Positions 5,825 through 6,943 of a DNA stretch of 6,943 nucleotides are shown piece by piece; the first letter of the stretch is position 1; the number at the start of each line of letters is the position of its first letter. The translations under genes and the position numbers were made by a program. The DNA comes from Actinomycetota bacterium (GTDB lineage Bacteria; Actinomycetota; Acidimicrobiia; Acidimicrobiales; Poriferisodalaceae): contig JAADHX010000479.1 in assembly GCA_013151655.1 (NCBI GenBank), positions 1 through 6,943 on the forward strand, in the 5' to 3' direction. The notes beneath the pieces are model-generated. The model did not search any database and was not told the DNA's origin. It saw nothing but the letters and a program-made list of their open reading frames with translations.

Positions 5825-6637
5825 TCATATCCTGACGTAACCGTCTTCGGCTCGGTCGTCGGCCTCGGCATAGTCGTGGTCGCTCGGGAAGACGATCGAT
5901 CCGGGTCCATGACCCGGTGCCCTTAGCCGAAGTCGGTGCTTGGCCGTAGACGAGTTAGCCGCAGCCATTGCCTGGGCTGTTGTGCCGTATGGTGCCAGCC
6001 TTGTGAGGATCGCAATGGTGGGCGTGACCAGTTCTAGGGTTCCATGCGTTGCTCGATCGAGGGCTTCGTCTGGCGACAGCCAATCCATGTCGATGGCCTC
6101 CCGGCGGTCTGGTTTAGGGTGCTGGCCGTCGGGCATCGGGGCGATGAAGAACCGAGTGTCGTATCGTCGCGGTGATCCGAGCGGGGTGATGAACCGCCCG
6201 ATGTACCGGATCATCGACGCATCAAACTCTGTGTCGGTATCGGCCGCAGCATCCGCGAAGGTGGCAGTCCCCGCATTCAACTCGTCGCGCCAGCTCGATC
6301 CGTTCTCGCCGTCGTACCACGATCGATGAGGCGAGGCGGTAAGGGTGACCCCGGCTTCCTCGATTGTTTCGCGTACTGCGGCCACCCAGTGAGCGGCGGC
6401 TTCGGCGAACGGCAGATCAAGCGGGGTTACGGCTGACTCCAAACCCTTGAAGTGAAGATGGGCCGACGGTGACTCGTCGGCGGCATCGACGGCACCGCCC
6501 GGATACACCCACTTGTTGGCGGCAAAGACCATTCCGGCATTGCGACGCAACAGTAGAACCTCGAGTTTCGGCGCATCGCGAACGATCACCACCGTGGCGG
6601 CGCGACGAATTTCGACCAGTTCAGGATCGAAGTCCAA
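5825..6637 (-). CDS. Nudix hydrolase, NUDT19-like (possible CoA/acyl-CoA diphosphatase)
   Basis: The 270-residue protein carries a Nudix box split by an insertion. YPGGAVDAAD (45-54) is followed about 40 residues later by RETIEEAGV (89-97), which supplies the metal-binding REUxEExGU part. The canonical box has 13 residues between its Gly and Arg; here there are about 27 more. This split box, together with RRAATVVIV near the N-terminus, PRRYDTRFFIA (156-166) and the motif WLSPDEAL (186-193), is characteristic of the NUDT19 group, whose studied animal members hydrolyse CoA and acyl-CoA to 3',5'-ADP and phosphopantetheine derivatives. The bacterial substrate is inferred only. The start is the TTG at 6637 with no clear Shine-Dalgarno sequence; later starts would remove the conserved first strand. 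It lies 20 bases after the stop of the upstream minus-strand gene and is probably co-transcribed with it. It converges on protein B with only four bases between the stops. Confidence 0.88.
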   Translation of the reverse strand: MDFDPELVEIRRAATVVIVRDAPKLEVLLLRRNAGMVFAANKWVYPGGAVDAADESPSAHLHFKGLESAVTPLDLPFAEAAAHWVAAVRETIEEAGVTLTASPHRSWYDGENGSSWRDELNAGTATFADAAADTDTEFDASMIRYIGRFITPLGSPRRYDTRFFIAPMPDGQHPKPDRREAIDMDWLSPDEALDRATHGTLELVTPTIAILTRLAPYGTTAQAMAAANSSTAKHRLRLRAPGHGPGSIVFPSDHDYAEADDRAEDGYVRI

Positions 6638-6657
6638 TGAGGAACGCGCTTGAAGAG

Positions 6658-6943
6658 TCAGTTGGACGCGGCCTCGAGCAGTGTCGTGTACCCGGTGTGC
6701 TCGCTCACATTGCCGCCCATGCGGCCATTCAAGATGATAGCGATCTCGCAGTCCCTGGCTTCATCCCAGCGTTGCCGATCCATGTCGAGCTTGAGTTGGA
6801 ACAGCAACTCATCGGTGCTGAAATCGAACACGGTTCGGCCCGAACCCTCGAGGGCCTGGATCTCTCCGACGAAGATGCCGTGCATCTGACCCTCCCCATA
6901 GGAAGCCGCGAATGTGATGTGGCTCGGGTCTCCAAGATAGGGT
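6658..6943 (-). CDS. Hypothetical protein, C-terminal part (5' end beyond window)
   Basis: The minus-strand frame is open from the right edge to TGA at 6660-6658, giving 94 visible residues. An ATG at 6885 could start a 75-residue product, but the frame continues upstream as LGDPSHITFAASYGEGQ without interruption, so a longer protein is more likely. The visible part is mixed in composition and looks globular, with TVFDFSTDELLFQLKLDMD, then CEIAIILNGRMGGN, ending LLEAASN. There are no membrane segments and no motif I recognise. It lies 20 bases upstream of the Nudix gene on the same strand, consistent with one operon. No function is offered. Confidence 0.6.
   Translation of the reverse strand, partial: PYLGDPSHITFAASYGEGQMHGIFVGEIQALEGSGRTVFDFSTDELLFQLKLDMDRQRWDEARDCEIAIILNGRMGGNVSEHTGYTTLLEAASN

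Overview
The window reads as moderately high-GC bacterial DNA, most likely from an actinobacterium and perhaps the Acidimicrobiia. That placement is inferred from two secreted proteins built of 'GYxxxxxDGGVFAFG' repeats with Thr-rich linkers, the base composition, and a long-form acyl-CoA synthetase of actinobacterial type. No rRNA or other phylogenetic marker is present. I see no insertion sequence, phage gene, CRISPR array or resistance gene.

Layout. Bases 1-231 hold the 3' end of a Ser/Thr/Pro-rich protein that finishes with a duplicated decapeptide. At 420-2006 (+) lies secreted protein A: signal peptide, six propeller-like repeats, Thr/Lys linker and a four-cysteine C-terminal domain. 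A strong Rho-independent terminator follows at 2042-2076. On the minus strand are tRNA-Arg(CCT), 2107-2179, with its own promoter, and an acyl-CoA synthetase, 2255-3928. A 289-base divergent intergenic region with a cluster of small palindromes separates the synthetase from secreted protein B at 4218-5820 (+). B is a full-architecture paralogue of A, but its reading frame breaks at about 5030. Four bases beyond B's stop a minus-strand pair converges on it: a NUDT19-like Nudix hydrolase (5825-6637), preceded by an unidentified gene that runs off the right edge (6658-6943).

How the genes relate. A and B are the core of the window: probable exported surface or extracellular proteins, paralogous over their whole length, and differing mainly in the linker (Thr/Lys in A, Thr/Ala/Gly in B). 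Their differences are largely at third codon positions, so the duplication is old and both copies were selected as proteins. This selection extends past the frame break in B. The synthetase makes acyl-CoA and the Nudix protein may hydrolyse CoA or acyl-CoA, but they sit in separate transcription units and a functional link is speculative.

The most notable items are the frame break in B with a long downstream frame lacking any usual start codon, the conserved cysteine-containing C-terminal domain that I cannot assign to a family, and the decapeptide duplicated with only synonymous changes at the left edge.
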